NCBI GenBank assembly: GCA_015478945.1
Contig: JABUQX010022082.1
Location: forward strand, 1-64,000
DNA: 64,000 bases
Source: Trachelipus rathkii
Lineage: Eukaryota > Arthropoda > Malacostraca > Isopoda > Trachelipodidae
Direction: 5' to 3'
A program made the translations under genes and the position numbers. The notes below the pieces were generated by a model that saw only the letters and a program-made list of their open reading frames with translations, was not told the DNA's origin and searched no databases. Within the stretch, counting starts at the first letter, position 1. Each line of letters begins with the position of its first letter. Positions 27,983 through 37,930 of this stretch are shown piece after piece.

Positions 27983-30900
27983 ATGGAAAATATCGCCAGC
28001 GATTATTCCGGTTCTTACGGATGCGATTGTCCCGTTTCTCATCTAGGTAATCAAAGATTTAAAAACTATACCGACATTTACATACATTTAATAGGAAGGC
28101 TCGTTTATTTCCCGATGAAAGGAAATTACGAAGAGGGGAGGGTTGAAAAGTATTTACGATACGTCGGAAAATATTTGACGAGGATCGATTCTGATCTCGG
28201 CGAAATGTTCCTCTTTATTTGGAAAAGAAATGGACAATCTCTCCAGGAAAAGATGAAGGTGGCTTTTGTCGCTAATTTATACGTGAAATCGATATATAAA
28301 TTCATGAAATTCTTTTCTGGGGAATTACGTGGAAAAACGGCTGAAGAAGAAACCTTCGCAAAAATTTTGTTCGTTTTAGGCGTGTACGAAGAAGCGGAAT
28401 TCGTTCACAAAACCGAAGAAGATAATTATTTTCTTTATGGGTACAGACTAAAAAAATCGATGGTAGAAAACATTTTAGCATGTCGTCCCAAGCTAATGAC
28501 GAACTACGCGTATTTCATGATCGAATTGAATGCGAATATTAGCGAGGATATAAAGAACGATTCTACAATTTCTAAGAATTTGGATATCACGCAATGTTAC
28601 GGAAACAAGGAACTAACCGTGCAGCGCATTAACGCGCCAATGGATTATTCTTCTTGGCACACGCCGTTGAGTAGCGACCTTTCCCCGTTTCCTTTCGGAA
28701 ACGTTTTCGATTTCTTTTCTATAAACGATTATTTCGAGAAAACCGAACGACTTATAACGTTGGATGACCAAGATTGGTTGACCACTACGTTCGTTAATAT
28801 CGACTGGGAAAAGTTACGCAAGAAGGGCGATAAATTAAAAGCTAAAACCTGTTCTCATACTTTGGCACTGCAGGATAACGTCATCTACTTATCAGCGAAA
28901 GCGATAGGGCATCCTAATGAATTGGACATATTTTGCGATTTTTATATTCCAGGTGTTAACGAAATGGGGCCTCTGACGTTAATGATGATTCGTCACGTTA
29001 AATCGAGAAATACATCATTCAAGGTATATTTCACCTCCTCCTCATTGAACACGTTGTTCGATCACACAGCGGGGAGAAAATATAATGATGACCGTAGCGA
29101 TAGCGATTTCCATTTGTTCGACACCCGAGACGATTACGACGTTAAAGAAAAATTGAGAATTAATAACGTTCACAACGAGATTATAGAAAAAATTTTCTTC
29201 GAAACTAGTGGCAACGTAGCCGCCAAGAACGCGAATATCGATGCATCGACCAATAACGATACTCCTTACCATTTTTTGCCATTCAAGCAACTGCTATACA
29301 AATTTATAACCGAGCGGCCGATATTAAAGGTTCAATTACCCAGCGAAGTCACCGCCGATGCCGAACCATTTGAACCGATCCCTAGGAGCGAAACGTCGAT
29401 CGATGCACCATTGATGACCTATTTATTTCCGGCATCGGGATTAGATTATTTCGCGTATATTAGCGACACTTATTCTCGTGAAAGGGCTAATTATTTGAAA
29501 CCGGGCGTAATGTCCGTAACCGGCGAGGACGGCGTTACGACGATAGACGCGAGCAGCGCAAATCCCACCGAGTATTGGTGGACTTCTAACTATATTAACC
29601 TCAATTTCACCCTATCATTCTACACAGAAAGTATAATAATGTTTAAGTTTTTGCGGAACTATGATTCAAAACTAGATTGGGAAAGTATAGGAGACCTTCT
29701 GATTTCGCCACCTCGAATAAAAATTTACCAAAACTGCGAAAATTTAAAAATGTTAGAGTTAATAATTAAATTCCGCGCATTATCGGACTTGAAGAACGAA
29801 TTTACTGACCTATTTCCCGAGTTTGAGTTTCCGATTACGGTTGAAAACATATTCCTAACGAATAATATAAAAATTTCAACCGATCAATTGCTTCATATAA
29901 CGAAAAGCGTGGTGAAGTTGATCGCGAACGTCAACATTAAATCTTTTTACGAATTTCAAATCTTCCTAGCAGCCGTCACTCTATCTCATCCTTTCACGGA
30001 ATTATCTCCGATTTTCGTTAATTGCCACTGGGATTTTAACACTATAGCGGTATGTTTCCAATTTTTATTAGCTAAATCGTGGAAGTTCGTAGAAATCGTT
30101 TGTAATTTAATTAGAAAAACGGAAAAGGTTTACGAATCTCTGGAACTTTCGTTCACTCTTCAATCTATAATTTCGCAAATTCATTTCGCCATGTGTAATC
30201 TATTGACCTCGGCAATTTTTTCATGGGAACACAGTTTCGATAATAAAAACATCTCTTTAAAATTTACGGTTGATTTTACGATTAGAATGATCGATTTTTT
30301 TACCACCAGAATGAAAAACATTGACGACATCGATGATTTCCCCTACGGCGGTTTTCAAAGCTATAGTTTAGAAATGATAAAGATATATCGAGTTTTAACG
30401 ACGTTTTTTGGTTTATATAACAGGTTTTATAAGAGCGAGTTCCCCGTTAAATTGAAGATGGACGATTTTTATTTTCGCGGTTACCCATTCGCCGAGGTGA
30501 GAAAAAGGGTAAACATGCTACCCGCGAATCACGAACCCGGTACATTTCTATCGTTTTTGGAACCGTCAAAAGTCGATACCTACGAAATGCAGTTTTTACA
30601 AGTGTGTCGCGGCTTTTCGTACGGAAATTCATACGCGAAGAAAATTAAATATAAGCACTTCTTAAGGGACGACGCGATATACATGCAGGATTCGATAGAT
30701 AAAATAGACGTTTTTAGAAAGGTGTTGGATTTTCGCGTCGAGGAATTGGAAAAGTTTATTTCGTTGGAAGAATCTCGAGTAACGTACAATCTCGAAAAAG
30801 ACTTTTGCGAATGGATGAACGTGCACGTATACGCCGTCTTTAGACCCGGGGACAAAATAACGTTCGACGAAAAACAATACGGCGTTTATTACGGAACTTT

Positions 30901-33900
30901 GAATAAAAAAGGAAAAAATTACGGAGAACCTATAGGGAATGTATCCGGTATTATAAAAGCTTTCGAAGAAGCGGCGGTAGCGGCGGCGATCGATCAACAA
31001 CAGCGAAACGCGCGGGGTGACGATAGGATCAAAAAGCTAATTCGAGAAATTTTAGCGAACAAAATAGTTCAACGCGCGTTCTCCGACAAATACCAAATTG
31101 AGAATTTCGGAGCGGAAGAAGAGAATAACAATAGCGACGTTTTACTAAAATACGTTGACGATATAACAAATCACGTATTAAAAGAATTTAACCCAAAAAA
31201 CAAAAACGTTATGAAAATTTTGCGAAAACTTTACGAGCTAAATTCGGTTGCGGCAGCGACGAAGGCGGCGGCATCGGCGGCGATCGATCGAAAACGGAAA
31301 AACGCTCGGGATATCGAGAGGTTCAAAAACCTAATTCGAGAAATTCTAGATAACTCGATAGTTCAACTCGCGCTCTTCGACAAATACCAAATCGATAATT
31401 TCGAAGAAGAAAAAGCGAATGACGTTTTATTAAAATACGTTAACGATATAACAGAGCACGTGTTAAAAACACACGACCCAAAAAACGAAAACGTTACGAA
31501 AATTTTGCAAAGCCTTTACGAGTTAAATTCGCACCATAGAAACTTCCTGTCCTTTATTTTCGCCGAAAAGGAACCCGTTAAGAAGGCGCAGGTAAAGATG
31601 CGAAATAAGAGACTAATAACGAATATTCTAGACACGCCCAATATAATATTGGAAAGAAGATCCAGTAAAAGATACTGCGTATCACCAACCTTACTGGTAA
31701 TGAATGTAGAAAACGAAACGGGTGATTTGGACCCTGTGGACGATGACGAAGTTATGCTTGAAAATCCTCAGCAGCAGCAGCAGTCGATGGAAGATATTTT
31801 GCCCGAAATACAAAATAACGACGATATCGCTAACAGATCTCTTTCGACCGCAGCAGCAGCAGTCCTAGTAACGCCGCCACTTCAGTCTGAAATTCACCGC
31901 CCTCGTCCGAATCGGCCACACACGTTCTCGGCTACGCGCTCAGCTTCAGCGGAAGGTCCCCAGGAATTAAAAAAGCCCTACGAATCACCTTCCAATAAAA
32001 AGGAAAAAAACAAAAAAAGGTCGGACATTTCTAATTTTGAAAAGCCTAAAACCGAGGAAACGAAGGTAAATGTCGAAGCGATTAGAGAAAATATGGAAAT
32101 AAGCGAAATGAAAGAATCGACCCCGATTTCGATGGAAATTCCATTAAGAGAAGAATTTTCGTTTTCGTCGACGGAGCACCAGTCTAAAGTCTCCGTAAAA
32201 CGAAGACCTAGTTTCGAAATCGAAAGCGGAAATAAAAAAAAACCGACGCTCGAAAGCGGATTAAAAGAAGATCCAGCAATAGATAATTTAGACAGGGAAA
32301 GAGAATCTAAACAACTACGAGGTACGATCCTCGATTCAAACCTCGTAACGAAGCAAAACGAAGAAAACAATTCGGTCGAAATTACGAAAAACGAAGAAAA
32401 AAAAATTGATGAAAGTCACACGCCAGCGAAGATTTTAAACTCACCAACGGTTGAAGAATTCGACGATGAGCACGATGGTGGGGGTGGCGATAATGCAAAT
32501 GACGCTTCGGAGTCTCGCGAAGGTAACCGCCCCGCGAATTTCCCTTCGACGATAGTCGGGTTTGAAAAAGGAAATAATCCATATGGAAAAAGCGATACCG
32601 AAGAAGAAGAAGACGAAGAAGAAGGAAAAAGTAAAGCGACGATAGGGAGTGGTGATCAGTTTGAAGGAATCCCCTACATTATCAAATCACTAGAGCCAAA
32701 TGGAGGGAAATTGGACAGCGATTCAAACACGACGAAGTACGTTGATTTAAAAGGCGATAGCGATAATGGTGCCGACGGTGCTGTAAATGACGCTTCGGAG
32801 CCTCGCGAGCGTAACTATCAGGTTGCGAATTTCCATTCGACCTTAGTCGGGCTTGAAAGACGAGACCTATCGAATGATGCGAAAAGCGATGATGGAGAAG
32901 AAGAAGTGAAAATTAAACCAACAACATGGAGGGGTGATCAGTTTGGGGAGATCGACGATACCACCAATGATGAAGAAAAATCGCTAGAGCCAAAAGGATG
33001 GACGTCGAATCTCGATGGAGAAACGATAAAGAGTATCGAATTAAGAGAAGGGGAATATATAGAGGATACGAAAACGGTTCAGACGCTTCATGGAGCAAAA
33101 ATAAATCTTAAAGAAAATACTTTTCCTAATCCCACGACTAATATTTTTCTATCGACGACTAATATTTCAGCTCAAAGGACGCAAAACTTTCAATTAAAGG
33201 TAAACAGCAACAACGAACGAGATATGACGAATGTTTTTAACGCGCAACAAAGCGAAAATCTTTTCCGTAACGGTGATTTAGCGACAGATTCCAAGGAAGA
33301 GATTTCGAAATATTTATACTTCGAAGTCATACCCGTCATTCGCAGCCAAATTAAAGATGAGATGGACAGAATTCGAAGCGATTTCGAAAAGGTGAAAACT
33401 TTGGAGGCTCACGAGTTGCGTAAGTGGCTCGATGGTATCGAACGATCGATTTCAGAAAAAATAAAAGAGAATAGTTCGATCGGGGTTCAGGGCGTATCCG
33501 ATGAAGAGAAAGAAGAGTTGGTCGAAAAATTAAGAAAAGAACTTATGGAAAGCGTAAATAACATTAGGGAGGAATTTGAGGAGATGCTACATTTGAAAGA
33601 TAGGGTGGCGGAAATAGAAAAAAAAAGAGAAGCTGAAAGTCAACAATCAAAAGAATTAGGGGAAAAATCGCGAATGCCGACGATATGCGAGGAAAAATTC
33701 GTACATAAAGAGGAATTCCAAAAAAGCTTTTCTAATATAGAAAACGAACGTATAAACACCAAACGACAAATCAAAGAATTGGAGAAAAAGTTGGAGAGCA
33801 TCTCGCAAACGGAAGGCGCGATACGAGCATCCCACGAAACGCAAGTCTGTCGAGACCGAGAACTTTTAGATAGAAATAATAACCTAAAAATCGAGTTAGA

Positions 33901-35836
33901 TGCGACCAATCAAAGGATCAACTTTTTAGAAAACGCTTTAACGGACACGAGAAATATCATAGAATACGTAACGGCCGATACCGAGAGCGCGAAGGCTATA
34001 ATCGAAGAAGAAATGAATCGTTTGATGGAGCAAGCGAATAATCAGACTGACACTTTGATGATCGCCACGTCGGAAGGACTCGGAAGGTTGGAACAAAAAA
34101 TAAATTCCCATAAATCTCCCCTTATCGCCACCCTAGGGAATGAAGGACAATCATCCTCGTCCAGCAGCAGCACTACCCTCAAAGACGAAAAGATCATCGA
34201 CGACGAAAGCGATGACGAGAAAGGGATGGAGTGTGACGACGAAAGTTGTAAAGTAAACGAAACTGGCGATAAAGCTACAAAACCCGAAAAATCGGGTTTG
34301 CGCCGTAAAAGCGAAATGAAATTCGAGTCCTCGACGGATCCTAATAGCGCGAAAAAGCCCAATCGCGCTATGGTTCGTAGAAATTTTAACTCGAATTTCG
34401 ATACGCTGATTAGCTTTTTAAAGGAAGGAAAGTTAGCCCAATTTCTGACCGAAAGCAAATTTGACGCGTTTCTCAGCGATATCGAAAAGATTTTACTGCA
34501 ATTTTCAAATTTTTTATTCGGCGTCGAAAACAACGGGTCTTATTATCACCACCATCACCAACACCACTCCTCCCAATCTTTCGCTTCTTTCAATAGTTTA
34601 ATTCAATTGATAGCGGTGGTAGATTTTTACATTCTGACTCAGTTTCTCGAGCACGTAAAAAAACTCGAAACCGAAAAAGACGCTAGCGAATACGAGCGTC
34701 GATTAACGGGAGTATTATTTTCGTCCGTTAAGGAGATCGTTTTCCACGCCGACAAGTTGGATAAAAACGGTAAAATTTTAGAACTGATATCTTATTTCGT
34801 GAATAGAAAGCGACGCAATGGAGAGTGGAGCGACGCTGACGGAAATAAATTAAATATCCTCTCTTCCCTCGTCTATGGATATTTAGTTAAAATAATGGGA
34901 ACGTATTTGATATGCGTGAAGGGTCGATTGAAGGTATTGGAAAATTTTTTAATTAAGAGCGGAGATCGTAACGGTCTTTGTTTCTCTATCGATAATCTAA
35001 TTTCCGTGAACGTATCCAATGGATCGAATCGCTTCGATGGCTCGAATTTATCGAAAGTCGCCGGAGTCGTAAAATCTACGGCCGAAAGCGTCGAAATTTT
35101 TATCGTGGATCTTTTTAAAACGATCAAATACGGTCGTTTCGAGAACGATGAATTCGACCATTTCGAAAGTATAGAAAATTACTTCACGGTAAGAGAATTG
35201 AGGAAAATCGACGTCTTTTTCATGTATAAAATGTACGACAGGGGCGGGATCAAAGCGACCGCGAAAGAAAGGCTCGGCAGGATTAAAAATTCGGATGCGA
35301 TTAAGGAATATAAAAAAAATTTAAATTCGGCTTTCTTCCCAAGCGTTAGGAAAGAAAAGCTGGAACCTCTCGTCGGGAACGCTTCCGCGCGCGCGATTGC
35401 CGATATCGACGGGCGAAGGCGTAAAACGACGACGACGGCGACAGCTACGATTTCTAAATATTTGCTTCTCAAAAATTTATCCGTCGTTTACAGGGACGGA
35501 CGTCCAGATTTTTATTTTACGTCGGACAAGGACGAGAACGATCGAAGTGGAGAACATTCCAGTGCGAGTAGCGATAATAAAAAGGGTCCTAATGTCGATA
35601 ATTTCTTATTCCGAATGAGTAGGATCGAGGTTTTACCCGGTGATGAAGTAAACTGCAGGGAATACGTCATTCGTTGTTTATCGACCGGACGGAACAGTCG
35701 GGTCGACGATCTATCACCGAACGAGGCTTCATTTTTGCATCCGGCGTATTACGCAAACTCGATCGGGCATAAATTACCAGTTCCGTATAAAATAAGCTAC
35801 CTAGCGAGAGGGGTGAATATTTACAATGAAGTGTGA
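27983..35836 (+). CDS. Giant 2617-aa protein with internal tandem repeat and coiled coil
   Basis: ATG 27983; the ORF is uninterrupted for 7.85 kb. Residues 1-1000 look globular and helix-rich. A 98-residue unit is duplicated in tandem at about 1002-1099 and 1100-1195 (nt 30986 and 31280), each with a Leu-Ile-Arg-Glu-Ile-Leu core and a Leu-Tyr-Glu-Leu-Asn-Ser end. Residues about 1260-1760 are low-complexity, charged and Ser/Pro/Glu-rich, and include a second, looser repeat (Asn-Asp-Ala-Ser-Glu words at nt 32497 and 32788). Residues about 1775-2050 form a long predicted coiled coil. A folded C-terminal domain (about 2130-2617) follows, with a His run near nt 34545. No enzyme motif is recognised. 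Size and architecture fit a tegument-, capsid- or scaffold-type structural protein. Confidence 0.8.
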   Translation: MENIASDYSGSYGCDCPVSHLGNQRFKNYTDIYIHLIGRLVYFPMKGNYEEGRVEKYLRYVGKYLTRIDSDLGEMFLFIWKRNGQSLQEKMKVAFVANLYVKSIYKFMKFFSGELRGKTAEEETFAKILFVLGVYEEAEFVHKTEEDNYFLYGYRLKKSMVENILACRPKLMTNYAYFMIELNANISEDIKNDSTISKNLDITQCYGNKELTVQRINAPMDYSSWHTPLSSDLSPFPFGNVFDFFSINDYFEKTERLITLDDQDWLTTTFVNIDWEKLRKKGDKLKAKTCSHTLALQDNVIYLSAKAIGHPNELDIFCDFYIPGVNEMGPLTLMMIRHVKSRNTSFKVYFTSSSLNTLFDHTAGRKYNDDRSDSDFHLFDTRDDYDVKEKLRINNVHNEIIEKIFFETSGNVAAKNANIDASTNNDTPYHFLPFKQLLYKFITERPILKVQLPSEVTADAEPFEPIPRSETSIDAPLMTYLFPASGLDYFAYISDTYSRERANYLKPGVMSVTGEDGVTTIDASSANPTEYWWTSNYINLNFTLSFYTESIIMFKFLRNYDSKLDWESIGDLLISPPRIKIYQNCENLKMLELIIKFRALSDLKNEFTDLFPEFEFPITVENIFLTNNIKISTDQLLHITKSVVKLIANVNIKSFYEFQIFLAAVTLSHPFTELSPIFVNCHWDFNTIAVCFQFLLAKSWKFVEIVCNLIRKTEKVYESLELSFTLQSIISQIHFAMCNLLTSAIFSWEHSFDNKNISLKFTVDFTIRMIDFFTTRMKNIDDIDDFPYGGFQSYSLEMIKIYRVLTTFFGLYNRFYKSEFPVKLKMDDFYFRGYPFAEVRKRVNMLPANHEPGTFLSFLEPSKVDTYEMQFLQVCRGFSYGNSYAKKIKYKHFLRDDAIYMQDSIDKIDVFRKVLDFRVEELEKFISLEESRVTYNLEKDFCEWMNVHVYAVFRPGDKITFDEKQYGVYYGTLNKKGKNYGEPIGNVSGIIKAFEEAAVAAAIDQQQRNARGDDRIKKLIREILANKIVQRAFSDKYQIENFGAEEENNNSDVLLKYVDDITNHVLKEFNPKNKNVMKILRKLYELNSVAAATKAAASAAIDRKRKNARDIERFKNLIREILDNSIVQLALFDKYQIDNFEEEKANDVLLKYVNDITEHVLKTHDPKNENVTKILQSLYELNSHHRNFLSFIFAEKEPVKKAQVKMRNKRLITNILDTPNIILERRSSKRYCVSPTLLVMNVENETGDLDPVDDDEVMLENPQQQQQSMEDILPEIQNNDDIANRSLSTAAAAVLVTPPLQSEIHRPRPNRPHTFSATRSASAEGPQELKKPYESPSNKKEKNKKRSDISNFEKPKTEETKVNVEAIRENMEISEMKESTPISMEIPLREEFSFSSTEHQSKVSVKRRPSFEIESGNKKKPTLESGLKEDPAIDNLDRERESKQLRGTILDSNLVTKQNEENNSVEITKNEEKKIDESHTPAKILNSPTVEEFDDEHDGGGGDNANDASESREGNRPANFPSTIVGFEKGNNPYGKSDTEEEEDEEEGKSKATIGSGDQFEGIPYIIKSLEPNGGKLDSDSNTTKYVDLKGDSDNGADGAVNDASEPRERNYQVANFHSTLVGLERRDLSNDAKSDDGEEEVKIKPTTWRGDQFGEIDDTTNDEEKSLEPKGWTSNLDGETIKSIELREGEYIEDTKTVQTLHGAKINLKENTFPNPTTNIFLSTTNISAQRTQNFQLKVNSNNERDMTNVFNAQQSENLFRNGDLATDSKEEISKYLYFEVIPVIRSQIKDEMDRIRSDFEKVKTLEAHELRKWLDGIERSISEKIKENSSIGVQGVSDEEKEELVEKLRKELMESVNNIREEFEEMLHLKDRVAEIEKKREAESQQSKELGEKSRMPTICEEKFVHKEEFQKSFSNIENERINTKRQIKELEKKLESISQTEGAIRASHETQVCRDRELLDRNNNLKIELDATNQRINFLENALTDTRNIIEYVTADTESAKAIIEEEMNRLMEQANNQTDTLMIATSEGLGRLEQKINSHKSPLIATLGNEGQSSSSSSSTTLKDEKIIDDESDDEKGMECDDESCKVNETGDKATKPEKSGLRRKSEMKFESSTDPNSAKKPNRAMVRRNFNSNFDTLISFLKEGKLAQFLTESKFDAFLSDIEKILLQFSNFLFGVENNGSYYHHHHQHHSSQSFASFNSLIQLIAVVDFYILTQFLEHVKKLETEKDASEYERRLTGVLFSSVKEIVFHADKLDKNGKILELISYFVNRKRRNGEWSDADGNKLNILSSLVYGYLVKIMGTYLICVKGRLKVLENFLIKSGDRNGLCFSIDNLISVNVSNGSNRFDGSNLSKVAGVVKSTAESVEIFIVDLFKTIKYGRFENDEFDHFESIENYFTVRELRKIDVFFMYKMYDRGGIKATAKERLGRIKNSDAIKEYKKNLNSAFFPSVRKEKLEPLVGNASARAIADIDGRRRKTTTTATATISKYLLLKNLSVVYRDGRPDFYFTSDKDENDRSGEHSSASSDNKKGPNVDNFLFRMSRIEVLPGDEVNCREYVIRCLSTGRNSRVDDLSPNEASFLHPAYYANSIGHKLPVPYKISYLARGVNIYNEV

Positions 35837-36205
35837 GTGAAACAACTATTTTTTCAGCATTTTATTTTATTTTTTAAGTTGTAATAAATTTCAGTCGATT
35901 AGTTATTTTAATAAAAAAATCGAACGATACGACCTGGTTGGTATTACACCGGCGGTCCCACATAAAATCGGCTAGGTGGGTGAAGAGAAGCGTGAACATA
36001 TTTGCGAAAGAAGAATTATTATTATTTTTTACGAATTAAATACTAATTTATTAGAAAATTACTTATTTTTTAATTTTAGCTATCTATTAATTGTAGTTTT
36101 TAATTAAAACAGAAATATAAACGAAAACAGGAAACATCTACAAATAAATAATTATTTAAGCGAAGCTGATTAGAGAAACGCCGATAATTGACCCGACGAG
36201 GTGCG

Positions 36206-37804
36206 ATGGATTCCTTCGTCGACAGTGCCGCGACTGGTTGTGACTCATTTTCTAATGAAATTCCCGACTTCTTTCGCGAATTAATAGATGACGACGGTGA
36301 TGAAAATACGTCGAATAACGAGAGTGTTTCCGGGAGTGGGTATAACAACCGCTCCGACAATTACAGCTTCACCACCCCTTCTTTAGATTTCTTTTATAAC
36401 GATTCCATCAATACTCCTCCGCACATTCAAAATTTTCAAGAAAGCGGATTTAACTTAGAGGAAAAGGATTTTAATTCTCTTTCCTCGAAAACTGAAAATG
36501 AACACCGTCGAAAGGGCGGTGATGGAGAGTCAGACCCCGATATAACTCGGGAAGCCTCGGGTTTACCCCCCCAGTCCGAGGAGGAACGGGTCTTGAACGA
36601 CGTACGAGACAGAGACTTTATTAAAAATAATAACGGGACTGTAATCGATAAAGACCGAGTGTTTAACCTATTAAACGAAGTAATGAATTTATTGACCGGT
36701 ATTATTAACACAAAAACCAGTTTTAACGCGAGAGATTATTCTAATTTTCAACCGATCATCAACCGATCTTTCGCGAACATCAAGCCGTCAAAAAACACCA
36801 CGACGGGCACGAAGAAAGGCGTCGGCGAGAATCTTTGCGAAAACCTCATTCAGTTTTTGAGCCGAAATATAAAATGCGAAAACAAAGACAAAGACGATGG
36901 CCGGGATGGCGGCGGTAGCGAGAAAAACGTTGGCGCCGACGGGGGCGGCAGCATTTTAAAAAGAAAAAGAGGCAGAGGGAAAAAGAAGACGACAACGAAC
37001 AAAAGGGTCCGAATAGAAACGGAGGACGACGACCACGGACCGCCGTCTATGGTTGCGGAAGAAGATCAAGAAGAGGAAGACGACGACGGGAAAAAGGAAA
37101 CGAAAGAAAGCGAAGGAGGAAACGAATCGCCTACCACTTCGGGAGAGAAAGACGACGACAAAAATTACCTAAAACTTTTTTATTCCATTATGAACAGCGA
37201 GGACGATAAAAAAAATTTGCGATCCTTTATCGACAAAATCGAGGATAGGTGTAATCAGAAAACGAAAGATCTGATCAAAATTTTGAACGAGTACGAGGGG
37301 GCTAAAAAGTCTTCGGGAGGAAATGGTAACGCCGATAAAAAGAGTTTCCTAGAGAGATTATTGAACAACGAGAAAGAAGAACACGACGGGGACGGCGACG
37401 GCGACAGAGAAAAAGGTAAGCGCAATAATTTCGAGTTTCCGGTTTCGAGCGCGGGCGTTTCGAGTACGCAGAGACTCTACCAGGTGGTTTCCCTGCTCGG
37501 GAAATTGAAAAGAGGCGTCAAGGACTTGAAAACTACCACAACCGTAATTAAAACGGTGACGAACAAAATTTCTATAGATGACGTTGTACCGTTCTTCGTT
37601 TTTTTATATTCTTTCAATTTTTGCATCTCCGAACACCTCAAATTCCTAGGAGACATTTTTGGCTGGGACGCGTTCCGTCGAGAAATCGTGGGTTCCGGTG
37701 GTTTGAATATGGACGACATTCTCAAGATATCGTATATGTCGTCGGAAATGATGTCTAAAAACTACCACAACGAAATCGCGTCGATATCCTCCAAGCCCGA
37801 ATAA
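36206..37804 (+). CDS. 532-aa charged nuclear-type protein next to the H3-like gene
   Basis: I choose ATG 36206; the longer frame upstream has only a TTG. The N-terminal half is acidic and Ser/Asn-rich. Residues about 245-265 carry a strong basic cluster (Lys-Arg-Lys-Arg-Gly-Arg-Gly-Lys-Lys-Lys), a likely nuclear localisation or DNA-binding signal, and Gly/Asp/Glu low complexity follows. The C-terminal 110 residues are ordered and helical, with a long hydrophobic helix and a final helix beginning Asn-Met-Asp-Asp-Ile-Leu, an arrangement that could be a histone fold but has no diagnostic residues. It lies 126 bp upstream of the H3-like gene on the same strand. Function unknown; chromatin-related by context only. 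Confidence 0.7.
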   Translation: MDSFVDSAATGCDSFSNEIPDFFRELIDDDGDENTSNNESVSGSGYNNRSDNYSFTTPSLDFFYNDSINTPPHIQNFQESGFNLEEKDFNSLSSKTENEHRRKGGDGESDPDITREASGLPPQSEEERVLNDVRDRDFIKNNNGTVIDKDRVFNLLNEVMNLLTGIINTKTSFNARDYSNFQPIINRSFANIKPSKNTTTGTKKGVGENLCENLIQFLSRNIKCENKDKDDGRDGGGSEKNVGADGGGSILKRKRGRGKKKTTTNKRVRIETEDDDHGPPSMVAEEDQEEEDDDGKKETKESEGGNESPTTSGEKDDDKNYLKLFYSIMNSEDDKKNLRSFIDKIEDRCNQKTKDLIKILNEYEGAKKSSGGNGNADKKSFLERLLNNEKEEHDGDGDGDREKGKRNNFEFPVSSAGVSSTQRLYQVVSLLGKLKRGVKDLKTTTTVIKTVTNKISIDDVVPFFVFLYSFNFCISEHLKFLGDIFGWDAFRREIVGSGGLNMDDILKISYMSSEMMSKNYHNEIASISSKPE

Positions 37805-37930
37805 AAGCTCATTTTCATTCGAATAAAACGCGAATAATAAATAAATTTTTTTCGTTATATTTTTATTATTTTTTGCCTACGTACGCGAACTCTTTATACA
37901 TATAAATTACAACGACGCGGCGGAAAAAAG

